Shown: one piece after another, positions 1 to 7,774 of the stretch | Position numbering within the stretch: the first letter of the stretch is position 1 | Layout: every line of letters begins with the position of its first letter | Source of the DNA: JAAYDS01 sp012729155 | Lineage (GTDB): Bacteria > Chloroflexota > Anaerolineae > UBA1429 | Assembly (NCBI GenBank): GCA_036774405.1 | Contig: DAIPBO010000018.1 | Coordinates: 4,262 to 68,261 of the forward strand | Reading direction: 5' to 3' | DNA length: 64,000 bases | Notes under the pieces: generated by a model | What the model was told of the DNA's origin: nothing | Database searches by the model: none | The model's input: the letters and a program-made list of their open reading frames with translations, nothing else | Made by a program: the position numbers and the translations under genes

Positions 1-570
1 CTGGTAAGAGCGATCCATCGCCTTGAGCCGGTTGCGATCGATGATGGCGGTGAGGTTGCCCAATCGCTGCTGCACCGCCGAGCGTGCGGCCTCCCACACT
101 TGGCCCTCGTGCGTCTCACCATCGCCCATGAGGCAGTACACATGATAAGACTCACCCTTGATGCGTGCGGCCAGCGCCAGACCATTCGCAAACGACAGCC
201 CCTGGCCCAGCGAGCCCGTGCAGGCCTCAATGCCGGGCAGTAAATGCGCTGCAGGATGGCCCTGCAAGCGCGTACCCAGTTGCTTGAGCGTCTTGAGCTC
301 ATCAACCGAAAAGACGCCCAGCATGGCCAGCGCCACATACTGGGCGGGCACGCAGTGGCCCTTACTCATTACAAAACGATCGCGCCCCGACCAGGAAGGG
401 TCATATGCGTCGTAACGCATGGCGTGAAAGTAGAGCGCCGTCATGATGTCGGCTGCAGACAGTGAGCCGCCAAAGTGATGCGCCTTATCAGCGCCCATCA
501 TCGCCACGATGTGCCGTCGCATCAGCGCCGCGGTCCGCCGCAGACCCATCACCTCTTGTGCATCAATCAA
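1..570 (-). CDS. Transketolase, N-terminal (TPP-binding) subunit, 3' end outside window
   Basis: Translating the minus strand gives an uninterrupted 190-codon frame running off the left edge. It shows the transketolase N-terminal signature: the GGSLSAADI segment after a conserved HH, SKGHC, a GDGETHEGQ TPP/magnesium motif and the following IDRN. Transketolase moves two-carbon units in the non-oxidative pentose phosphate pathway. In this split form a separate C-terminal subunit carries the transketolase-C part, and it would lie outside the window to the left. I chose TTG at 570 because a GAGGGGGTG ribosome site sits just upstream. ATG at 549 (codon 8) is the alternative. The deaminase-CYTH gene ends about 40 bases upstream on the same strand, so the two are probably co-transcribed. 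Confidence 0.88.
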   Translation of the reverse strand, partial: MIDAQEVMGLRRTAALMRRHIVAMMGADKAHHFGGSLSAADIMTALYFHAMRYDAYDPSWSGRDRFVMSKGHCVPAQYVALAMLGVFSVDELKTLKQLGTRLQGHPAAHLLPGIEACTGSLGQGLSFANGLALAARIKGESYHVYCLMGDGETHEGQVWEAARSAVQQRLGNLTAIIDRNRLKAMDRSYQ

Positions 571-609
571 GCCACACCCCCTCGTTTGGTGCCGACCAGT
601 CGGCTGAGA

Positions 610-2604
610 CTAACTCATCAGGTCCGGGTACTCGCCGAGTACCATATCCTCATCGGTAGCGCCAAAGATATGCAGCAACTCACCGATCATCGAGGCCTTG
701 CGTTCCGCATCCTGCTCAGACCAGGTGCGGCTCTTGATCTCAATATAGCGTTGATCGAGCGCTGGTGCTGTGACGTAATCGGCATTCACAGCGAAATCCA
801 CGCCTCGATAGCGGATGTGAAAGCGCTCACGAACCTTGCTCACCTCGGTCTCGCGGATGGGGCCAAAGTACTCGCGGTAGAAGCGCAGGCTTTGGTGCGC
901 CGGCGCTGTAAAGCGCGAGCGTGATAACACCACGCTGTGTTCGTATTCGGCCTCACGGGCGGGGCCACTCAAGGTGAGGGTATAGATCGGTTCCTTGGAC
1001 CCATCCGAGCGGATCACCAGATCCTCGCGATACCGCAGTCGGCCCTGAGAGGCATCGGCGAAATGAAAGTACGTATCGTACTGCTCGCGCCGCGTCTGGC
1101 TGGTCACATGAACCCGCTCATGTTTGAGCGCAGCGTCAAAGGCGCCACGGTCGGTCAGCACCGCTTTGGCCTGCACCTCAAAGGTCTCTTGCTGCTCGAC
1201 GCCGCCGATATCGACGAGTTTGTCGAGGACGCTCTCCTGGCGCTCGACGAAAAAGCGATTGATCCGTTCGGCAAGCGAACGGGCGCGCCCGAGCACCTGT
1301 GGTACGTCAATCGTCAAAACGCGACCATCGGACACCACCTGACGTCCATCCACGAACACATCGCGCACATCGGTAGCTGCTGCTGTGTAGGCGAGCTGCG
1401 AGTATACATTGAGCCCCGTGGTGCTGAACTGGGGAACCGCATGCGCCCTGCGCTGACTGACGACAATCACGTCGGCCAGCTTGCCAGCTTCGAGCGAGCC
1501 GATACGATGCTCGAGGCCCAGCGCCCTCGCCCCCAAGATCGTCGCCATGGCAACCGCCTCTGCGGCAGGCACCACGGTGGGACTGCCGCTGATGCCCTTG
1601 GGCAGCAGTGCCGCCAGCCGCGTCTCTTCGAACATATCGAGGTCGTTGTTGGAGGCACAGCCATCAGTGCCCACCCCCACGGCCAGGCCCTGGGCCAGCA
1701 TCTCGGCCACAGGAGCAATGCCACTCGCCAGTTTGAGATTGCTGCTGGGGTTGTGCGCCACGCCAACCCCGTGGCGTACCATGATGCCGATCTCTTCGGC
1801 ATTGACGTGGACGCAGTGCGCGGCCAATACGGGCTGTTCGAGCAACCCCTTGCTCTCGAGCCAGCGCACTGGCCGCATGCCCGTCTGCGCAGTCCATGCC
1901 TCGACTTCGCCCGCCGTCTCAGAGATATGGATGAGCTGCATGGCGCCGTATGCTCGCGCCAAGGCTGCTGTTTCCTGCAGCATCTCTTCGGTGGTCATAT
2001 ACAGCGAGTGCGGAGCGGGGACCGCCGTGATCAAAGGGTGCCCGCTGAACCGCTCCATCATCTCCTGGCAGTAGCGCAGGCTGGCCTCGTAGCTGCGCGC
2101 ATCGGGCGTGGGGAACTTGGCGATAGTCTCGCCCAGAATGCCGCGCATGCCGGCCTCGATGGTGGCCCAGGCGATCTCTTCCTCGTGATAGTACATGTCG
2201 GCAAACGTAGTAGTGCCACCACAGAGCATCTCTGCGCAAGACAGGCTGGTGCCCAAGAAGCAGAACTCGGGCGTCACAAACTCTCGCTCTACGGGAAGGA
2301 TATAGCCATAGAGCCACACGTCGAGCCGCAAATCGTCGGCAAGCCCGCGCAGCAAGCTCATGGGCATGTGTGTGTGAGTATTGATGAGCCCGGGCATGAT
2401 GACATGGTCGCTGCAATCGATCACCCGAGCGGCCTGGCAGTCCCTATCAAGCTCATCGACCGAACCAACCCTGGCAATCTCCCTACCGCATAAGGCGACC
2501 GACCCGGGCATCCAGACATGGCGCTCGGCGTCCATAGACACCACGGTGCCCCCACGCAACAGCACATCCACGTTCAGCCTGTCAGCTGCGGCGCCCTTGT
2601 CCAT
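610..2604 (-). CDS. MtaD-type adenosine/SAH deaminase fused to a C-terminal CYTH domain
   Basis: 664 aa. Residues 1 to about 455 are an amidohydrolase of the 5-methylthioadenosine/S-adenosylhomocysteine deaminase family: NTHTHMPM metal site (His77, His79), HISETAGE, AAHCVHV, and GTDGCASNNDLD with the metal-binding Asp. Residues about 470-660 resemble a CYTH/triphosphate-tunnel domain of the class IV adenylate cyclase type (FEVQAKAVL near the start, YIEIKSRTW near the end). The canonical ExExK reads E-x-Q-x-K here, so one acidic ligand is changed and activity on triphosphates is uncertain. The frame is open further upstream to 2655. A TTGAGG-16-TATAAT promoter overlaps that upstream ATG, and AGGGGG precedes the ATG at 2604, so 2604 is the better start. 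The deaminase converts adenosine-type nucleosides to inosine forms; what the fused CYTH domain adds is unknown. Confidence 0.85.
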   Translation of the reverse strand: MDKGAAADRLNVDVLLRGGTVVSMDAERHVWMPGSVALCGREIARVGSVDELDRDCQAARVIDCSDHVIMPGLINTHTHMPMSLLRGLADDLRLDVWLYGYILPVEREFVTPEFCFLGTSLSCAEMLCGGTTTFADMYYHEEEIAWATIEAGMRGILGETIAKFPTPDARSYEASLRYCQEMMERFSGHPLITAVPAPHSLYMTTEEMLQETAALARAYGAMQLIHISETAGEVEAWTAQTGMRPVRWLESKGLLEQPVLAAHCVHVNAEEIGIMVRHGVGVAHNPSSNLKLASGIAPVAEMLAQGLAVGVGTDGCASNNDLDMFEETRLAALLPKGISGSPTVVPAAEAVAMATILGARALGLEHRIGSLEAGKLADVIVVSQRRAHAVPQFSTTGLNVYSQLAYTAAATDVRDVFVDGRQVVSDGRVLTIDVPQVLGRARSLAERINRFFVERQESVLDKLVDIGGVEQQETFEVQAKAVLTDRGAFDAALKHERVHVTSQTRREQYDTYFHFADASQGRLRYREDLVIRSDGSKEPIYTLTLSGPAREAEYEHSVVLSRSRFTAPAHQSLRFYREYFGPIRETEVSKVRERFHIRYRGVDFAVNADYVTAPALDQRYIEIKSRTWSEQDAERKASMIGELLHIFGATDEDMVLGEYPDLMS

Positions 2605-2643
2605 CGCCTGCACCCCCTGTGTGTCCGAATGGTCGTCGTGGTC

Positions 2644-2671
2644 ATTATAGCGCATGCCGGTGCAGCCTCAA
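2644..2671 (-). promoter_or_regulatory. Promoter of deaminase-CYTH gene
   Basis: On the minus strand TTGAGG (2671-2666) and TATAAT (2649-2644) are separated by 16 bases. The predicted transcript starts near 2637, about 33 bases before the ATG at 2604. The -10 box overlaps the longer in-frame ATG at 2655, which argues against that start. Confidence 0.65.
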
Positions 2672-2692
2672 GAGCGGCCCACGGGCGGCAGT

Positions 2693-2720
2693 TTGCGCGA
2701 CACTGGCGAGGTGCTATAGT
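2693..2720 (+). promoter_or_regulatory. Promoter of the PpiC-type lipoprotein gene
   Basis: TTGCGC (2693-2698), a 16-base spacer and TATAGT (2715-2720) lie 42 bases before the ATG at 2763. It is divergent from the deaminase promoter. The -35 box is a moderate match. Confidence 0.5.
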
Positions 2721-2762
2721 GCAGCAATCCATGGAACTCATCACCCCTTGGGAGTAGCCTCT

Positions 2763-3824
2763 ATGCGTAACGCCATCGCCATCGCCGCGGTAATCCTCAT
2801 CACGCTAGTGGGAGGCTGTCGGCAGCCCACTGCTGAGCAGCCAGACCCAACAGCAGCCACTGTGATGGCGCCTGCCACCGTTGTTACCGACGACGAGCCG
2901 GCCTCAACGCCAACGGTGGCGCCCATCGAGCTAGAACTGCCTACCGCCGAGCCTCCCGACATGGTCGCCCTCCGCGCCCAGGCCATCGCAAGCATGGGGG
3001 CCGCCTTCGAGGCGCTCGACCTGCCAGATATACCCGCTGCTGCCCAAGTGAACGGCACAGAGATCAGCATGGCGCTCTTTACCGAGTACCTGCGGCTGCG
3101 ACTGTACGCCATCACCATGCAGAACGAGATCGACTGGTCGACGCAAGAGTACCAGGGACTTCTACCGCAGATCGCCGGTGAGGTGCTCGACGTTCTGGTG
3201 CAGTCTGAAATCGTGATGGCCGAGGCAAACGCCCTTGGCGTAACGCCGAGTGCAGAGGAGATTGTGTCGCAGAGGAACTCGCTTCTAGAGCAGCTCAAAG
3301 CCGCCGAGTCTGTGGACACCGACAGTGAGGTGCTGCAGGCCTATGGCGTCAGCCTGGACACTCTGTCCCATCTCGTGAGCACCACGTTGGCCGCGCAAGC
3401 CATCTATGACCAGCAGGCCGCACTCGGCGAGGAAGAGCAGGTGCGAGCCAGTCACATTCTGGTGGCGACGATCGAAGAGGCCGAGGCAGTGACGCAGCGC
3501 CTGGAGGCCGGTGAGGAATTCGCCACGCTGGCGCAGGAGCTGTCAATCGATACCGGCAGCGCTGCTCAGGAGGGCGACCTGGGTTGGTTCCCGCGAGGGG
3601 CGATGGTCGAGCCATTTGAGCAGGCGGCTTTTGCCCTCGAACCAGGTGAGATCAGCGTGCCCGTCGAGAGCGACTATGGCTTTCACATCATCCTGCTACA
3701 GGAAAAAGCGGTCCGCCCGCTCGATCCCTCGTGGGCACAGCTGCGCCAGCAGGAGTTGTTCGATCAGCGTCTGGCCGAACTCGAGGGCAACGCCGATATC
3801 GAACGGTTCATCTTGGCCGATTAG
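2763..3824 (+). CDS. PpiC-type (parvulin) peptidyl-prolyl isomerase lipoprotein, PrsA/SurA-like
   Basis: 353 aa. The N-terminus has a short charged segment, a hydrophobic stretch and a lipobox (LVGGC), so it should be a membrane-anchored lipoprotein. A Pro/Thr/Ala-rich linker follows to about residue 60, then a SurA_N-like helical chaperone region (about 80-210). The parvulin domain follows (about 225-320) with RASHILV, a GDLGWFPRG-type loop and YGFHIILL, the family's signatures. Such proteins help secreted proteins fold outside the membrane. The ATG at 2763 was chosen because GGGAG precedes it by seven bases and because it puts the signal peptide at the very N-terminus. The longer open frame from 2619 is rejected. 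Confidence 0.9.
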   Translation: MRNAIAIAAVILITLVGGCRQPTAEQPDPTAATVMAPATVVTDDEPASTPTVAPIELELPTAEPPDMVALRAQAIASMGAAFEALDLPDIPAAAQVNGTEISMALFTEYLRLRLYAITMQNEIDWSTQEYQGLLPQIAGEVLDVLVQSEIVMAEANALGVTPSAEEIVSQRNSLLEQLKAAESVDTDSEVLQAYGVSLDTLSHLVSTTLAAQAIYDQQAALGEEEQVRASHILVATIEEAEAVTQRLEAGEEFATLAQELSIDTGSAAQEGDLGWFPRGAMVEPFEQAAFALEPGEISVPVESDYGFHIILLQEKAVRPLDPSWAQLRQQELFDQRLAELEGNADIERFILAD

Positions 3825-3844
3825 GAACATCAACCCCGCTCATA

Positions 3845-5146
3845 CTAGTCGCCACGTGCCCTGCCCCATCGCAGTAGGGCACGTGGCGACATATCCTCTT
3901 TGATGGGCCGCAGATAGAACAGCGCCGCGCCCACAACACGCACGGCCCCACCCACCAACAAGGTAGGGACGAGCCCGATCATTTCTGAAAGCTGCACGCC
4001 AACGATGGGCATCACAAAGGCAGCCACATTCATCGCCATGCTATAGAGCGCCACCGCCATATGGCGGCGCCGACGCGGTAGCTGCGACATAAAGATCATG
4101 CTGTGGGGCAGGTCTACGCCCGGTGAGGTGATGCTTATCCATGCCGACAGAACCAGGATGATCGTCAGGTCGGGAAAGGCCGCCAGCAAGAACGGAAATG
4201 TGGTCACCAGTGGTAGCGCGACAAGGAGCGTCTTGCCCTCGCCCCACCGCTCGGTGACGCGGCGCCAGATGATATAGCCGAGCAGCCCCCCTGCCTGCAG
4301 AATCATGGTGCGCATGCCAACCCATCCATCACTAGCACCGAGCTGCTTGATGAACAGGATGGTGTAGAGCGGCATCACCAACCAAAAGCCACTGTTGAAC
4401 ACGACGGTGTTGAGCAGGATGCTGCGAAAGTAGCGGTTCTCGCGCAAGAGCTCTATGGCGCCCGAGAGCACCGGGGCCTGTTGCGCCTCGAGCTGGCTGT
4501 GGTGCGCCTCGTCGGCCTCCGTGGGCGGAAGCTTGAGCCGCCCCAACATCGTAACGCTGATAACCCCACCAACTACTGCAATGCCATACATCAGTTGATA
4601 GTTCTGCGGGAAGGGCGCCCGCTCGAGCCAGAGGCCAAAGCCATAGGTCAGCAGGCCTACCATTCCGCTCATCAGCATCATGCGCCACGACAACACTCGT
4701 GCTCGCGACCGCTCAGGGATCACGTCTGCCAGCAACGGACTCCAGCCGGTAGCAAACACCACGGCCGGCAACTGCATGGTCACGATGGTAGCCACCACCA
4801 GTGGCGCCGCCTGGGGCATGGCCGCCATAGGCCAGATGACCATAAAGAGGTACATCAATCGAACTGCGGTGAGTGAACCCACAATCCAGCCGAACGGGCT
4901 TTGGCGTCGTTCCAGAAAGCGAGCCGCAGGGATGTAGGCCAGGGCCGCTGCCAGCGCCGGCAACGATGATTGCAGGGCGATCAACCGGTTAGTGGCACCC
5001 AACCGCACCACATAGGTGCCATCAAATGACGCAGCGGCGCCCAGAAAACTGTAGAACACGATCTCCAAATAGAGGTAGACCGTGTTCATCTCTTCGCGGG
5101 TGCGCGCGCGCGCGACACGATGCCAGAGCCCCATCAGTCTGCTCAT
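3845..5146 (-). CDS. MFS transporter
   Basis: 433 aa. The protein is rich in long hydrophobic segments throughout, with an MFS-like loop between the halves. After two short charged stretches the first membrane segment begins around residue 22 (YLYLEIVFYSFLGAA). The C-terminal half contains SPGVDLPHSMIFMSQLPRR and a last helix pair before a basic tail. I do not recognise a substrate. The frame stays open 99 codons upstream. A TTTACC-16-TATACT promoter at 5179-5206 and a GTGAGAG ribosome site place the start at ATG 5146. It is divergent from proB. Its final 14 codons double as one half of a long inverted repeat (3848-3890). Confidence 0.82.
   Translation of the reverse strand: MSRLMGLWHRVARARTREEMNTVYLYLEIVFYSFLGAAASFDGTYVVRLGATNRLIALQSSLPALAAALAYIPAARFLERRQSPFGWIVGSLTAVRLMYLFMVIWPMAAMPQAAPLVVATIVTMQLPAVVFATGWSPLLADVIPERSRARVLSWRMMLMSGMVGLLTYGFGLWLERAPFPQNYQLMYGIAVVGGVISVTMLGRLKLPPTEADEAHHSQLEAQQAPVLSGAIELLRENRYFRSILLNTVVFNSGFWLVMPLYTILFIKQLGASDGWVGMRTMILQAGGLLGYIIWRRVTERWGEGKTLLVALPLVTTFPFLLAAFPDLTIILVLSAWISITSPGVDLPHSMIFMSQLPRRRRHMAVALYSMAMNVAAFVMPIVGVQLSEMIGLVPTLLVGGAVRVVGAALFYLRPIKEDMSPRALLRWGRARGD
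3848..3890. terminator. 15-bp inverted repeat, probable bidirectional terminator
   Basis: The arms 3848-3862 and 3876-3890 are exact reverse complements with a 13-base loop. The hairpin begins 24 bases after the lipoprotein stop. On the plus strand it is followed by ATATCCTCTTTG, only a weak T-run. On the minus strand it lies inside the last codons of the MFS gene and ends directly at its stop. Confidence 0.6.
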
Positions 5147-5178
5147 CTCTCTCACCGGTGTGGGATCAAGGCGCCTGC

Positions 5179-5206
5179 AGTATACCAGTTCCAGCCCTGC
5201 GGTAAA
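5179..5206 (-). promoter_or_regulatory. Promoter of MFS gene
   Basis: Minus strand TTTACC (5206-5201), 16-base spacer, TATACT (5184-5179). The predicted start near 5172 gives a leader of about 26 bases to the ATG at 5146. Confidence 0.5.
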
Positions 5207-5234
5207 GGTCGTCAACCGACGCATGTGATGCCGG

Positions 5235-5263
5235 TTGGTCGCACTCAGGGGCGATGCTATAAT
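5235..5263 (+). promoter_or_regulatory. Promoter of proBA
   Basis: TTGGTC (5235-5240), 17-base spacer, perfect TATAAT (5258-5263). The predicted start near 5270 leaves a 24-base leader with AAAGAGGA before the GTG of proB. Confidence 0.65.
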
Positions 5264-5293
5264 CGCGACGATGCACCTAACAAAGAGGATCGC

Positions 5294-6430
5294 GTGAGCA
5301 GCGACAACCCAACCAACTGCCTCAACATGTCCTGGCGGCGCATCGTCGTCAAGGTGGGCACCAGCACGCTGACGGCCGGCGGTCAGCGACTTGACCCGCC
5401 TCGTATGGTCGACCTGGTACGCCAGTTGCACGAGTTGCGTCAACGCGGCGCTCAGGTGGTGCTGGTCACGTCAGGTGCGCAGCAGGCCGGTCGAGAGAAG
5501 CTCGGGTTCCCTGAGACGGTCAAGAGCATCCCCTTCAAGCAGATGCTGGCCGCTGTGGGCCAGGGAAGGTTGATGCACCTGTGGGAGCAGTACTTTGACC
5601 TGTATGGCATCGTTACCGCCCAGGTGCTGTTGACCCGCCAGGACATCGAAGATCGTCACCGTTACCTCAACCTACGCGACACCTTCGCAGGCTTGCTCGA
5701 GCGCGACATCGTGCCTGTCGTCAACGAGAACGACGCCGTCGCCACTGAAGAGATTCGCGTCGGCGAGAACGACTCCCTGTCTGCCATGGTAGCGAACCTG
5801 ATCGAGGCCGATTTGCTGGTACTGCTCTCTGACATCGATGGGCTCTACACGGCAAACCCGCGCGTCGATGCCGATGCGACACTGATACCCAGAGTTGAGG
5901 CGATCGATGGCAGCGTGCTGCTGTTTGCGCGCGGCAACGGCACGGCCATGGGCTCAGGCGGGATGCACACCAAACTGGTGGCCGCCGATATGGCCGTTCA
6001 CGCAGGCACATCGGTGGTTATTGCCAATGGCGGCCGTGAGAACATCTTGCTAGACATAGCCGCACAGCGCGCTGTGTGCACGCTGTTCCCCGCACCTATC
6101 AGCGCCACCGAGGGACGAAAACGCTGGCTGCTGGCGCAAAAGCAGGTGGCTGGACAAGTCGAGATCGATCGCGGCGCAGCGGAAGCGCTGCTGTCCAAGG
6201 GGCGCAGTCTGTTGCCCGTTGGCATCGTGCGGGCTCAGGGCAAGTTTGAGCGCGGCGCCATCGTGGCAGTAATCGACGAGTTGGGGCAGACCATCGCCCG
6301 CGGGCTGGCGAACTATGCCTCACAAGACCTGTTACGTGTTCTGGGACAGCGCTCAGAGAACATCGCCGAACTGCTCGGCTACGATTATGGCCCCGAGTTC
6401 ATCCATCGCGACAACCTGGTGCTGTTGTGA
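5294..6430 (+). CDS. proB: Glutamate 5-kinase
   Basis: 378 aa. It phosphorylates glutamate with ATP, the first step of proline synthesis. The amino-acid-kinase fold starts with VVKVGTSTLT. It continues with VTSGAQQAG, VNENDAV, GENDSLSAMVANL and DIDGLY, and GSGGMHTKL matches the usual GTGGM(xT)K motif. The last ~90 residues form a PUA domain, the full-length bacterial arrangement. The GTG at 5294 is preferred: it lies just after AAAGAGGA and a clean promoter. An ATG at 5327 has no ribosome site. proA follows after 22 bases with a strong AAGGAGG, so the two form the standard proBA operon. Confidence 0.95.
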   Translation: MSSDNPTNCLNMSWRRIVVKVGTSTLTAGGQRLDPPRMVDLVRQLHELRQRGAQVVLVTSGAQQAGREKLGFPETVKSIPFKQMLAAVGQGRLMHLWEQYFDLYGIVTAQVLLTRQDIEDRHRYLNLRDTFAGLLERDIVPVVNENDAVATEEIRVGENDSLSAMVANLIEADLLVLLSDIDGLYTANPRVDADATLIPRVEAIDGSVLLFARGNGTAMGSGGMHTKLVAADMAVHAGTSVVIANGGRENILLDIAAQRAVCTLFPAPISATEGRKRWLLAQKQVAGQVEIDRGAAEALLSKGRSLLPVGIVRAQGKFERGAIVAVIDELGQTIARGLANYASQDLLRVLGQRSENIAELLGYDYGPEFIHRDNLVLL

Positions 6431-6452
6431 CCGTCGACCAAAGGAGGCCACC

Positions 6453-7748
6453 ATGGGCGAGATGAATACGCGCGAAATCGATATCAGGGCCATGGCCCTG
6501 GCGGCCCGCAGCGCCGGCCGCGCCCTTGCCCTATCGACGACGGCGGCCCGCAATGCCGCGCTACAGGGCATCGCTGAACGTCTGGCGAACGTGGGGCCAG
6601 AGCTATGGGAAGCAAATCAGGCTGATGTGGCGTATGCCACTGAGGCAGGGATCGCACCGGCTCTACTCGACCGCACCACCCTCAACGTCAAACGACTGCA
6701 AGGCATGGTTGATGGCTGCAGAGATGTCGCCGCATTGCCAGACCCGCTGGGCGAAGTGTTTGAAGGCCACACGCTGGCAAACGGCATGGTGCTCGCCAAG
6801 AAGCGGGTGCCACTGGGGCTGTTGGCCACGCTATTCGAGTCACGCCCCAACGTCACCATCGACATCGGCGCGCTGGCCATCAAGAGCGGCAATGGTGTCA
6901 TCATGCGCGGCGGCAAAGAGAGTCTGCAGACGAATATCGTCTTGGTGGGTATCGTGCAAGAGGCTCTGGCAGCGGCTGGCCTGCCAGCCGACGCGGTACA
7001 GCTCGTCACATCGACCGATCGCGCGCTGGTGCCACAGCTTCTCGCGATGGACGACCTGATCGATCTGGTTATTCCGAGAGGCGGACCAGGCTTGCAGGGG
7101 CTGGTCAAGCAGTTGGCGCGTATGCCGGTCGCTTATGGCGGCATCGGGGTCTGCCACTTGTTTGTTGATGCCAGCGCTGACCTCGACCGCTCGATACCGT
7201 TGATCAACAACGCCAAGACGCAGGCGCCGTCGGTGTGCAATGCCCTCGACACAGTGCTCGTGCACCGGTCTGTGGCTGGAGACCTGATACCGGCGCTGGT
7301 GACTGACCTGACCTCAGCAGGCGTCAAGATGTACCTCGACGAGGCCAGCATGGCCACCCTCGACGCGATCAGCATCGCCGACGCAGGCGATCTACTGGCG
7401 TCGGCCACCGCAGAGCACTATGGCGTCGAGTTCCTTTCGCTGCAGCTCTCGGTCAAGGTTGTCAGCACGCTCGACGAGGCCATCGCGCACATACAGCGGC
7501 ATGGCACCAATCATAGCGATGGCATTCTTACCGACAGTGTGGCCAGCGCGGAGCGCTTTCTCAACGAGATCGACTCTGCGGCCACATATGTTAACTGCAG
7601 CACACGCTTTACCGACGGCGGCGTATTCGGCCTGGGGGCCGAGGTGGCCATCAGCACGCAGCGGATGCATGCACGCGGGCCAATGGGCCTGCGTGAGCTG
7701 ACCACCTACAAGTGGATCGTGCGCGGCGACTATCATATTCGCCCTTAG
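6453..7748 (+). CDS. proA: Glutamate-5-semialdehyde dehydrogenase (gamma-glutamyl phosphate reductase)
   Basis: 431 aa, normal length. It reduces gamma-glutamyl phosphate with NADPH to glutamate semialdehyde, step two of proline synthesis. Seen motifs: PLGLLATLFESRPNVTID, KSGNGVIMRGGKE, VIPRGGPGLQ, the catalytic-Cys region TQAPSVCNALDT, and HSDGILTDS near the end. ATG at 6453 follows AAGGAGG by five bases. The frame is open back to 6315, but that part overlaps proB and has no ribosome site. The next gene starts 26 bases later with another strong ribosome site, so the transcript may continue. Confidence 0.95.
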   Translation: MGEMNTREIDIRAMALAARSAGRALALSTTAARNAALQGIAERLANVGPELWEANQADVAYATEAGIAPALLDRTTLNVKRLQGMVDGCRDVAALPDPLGEVFEGHTLANGMVLAKKRVPLGLLATLFESRPNVTIDIGALAIKSGNGVIMRGGKESLQTNIVLVGIVQEALAAAGLPADAVQLVTSTDRALVPQLLAMDDLIDLVIPRGGPGLQGLVKQLARMPVAYGGIGVCHLFVDASADLDRSIPLINNAKTQAPSVCNALDTVLVHRSVAGDLIPALVTDLTSAGVKMYLDEASMATLDAISIADAGDLLASATAEHYGVEFLSLQLSVKVVSTLDEAIAHIQRHGTNHSDGILTDSVASAERFLNEIDSAATYVNCSTRFTDGGVFGLGAEVAISTQRMHARGPMGLRELTTYKWIVRGDYHIRP

Positions 7749-7774
7749 CGCAACAACACGAAAGGAGCCCGACG

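Noticed and set aside
937..2493. Long open frame of 518 codons on the plus strand
   Set aside because: It lies wholly antisense to the deaminase-CYTH gene, has no family features and no ribosome site; high GC makes such shadow frames common.
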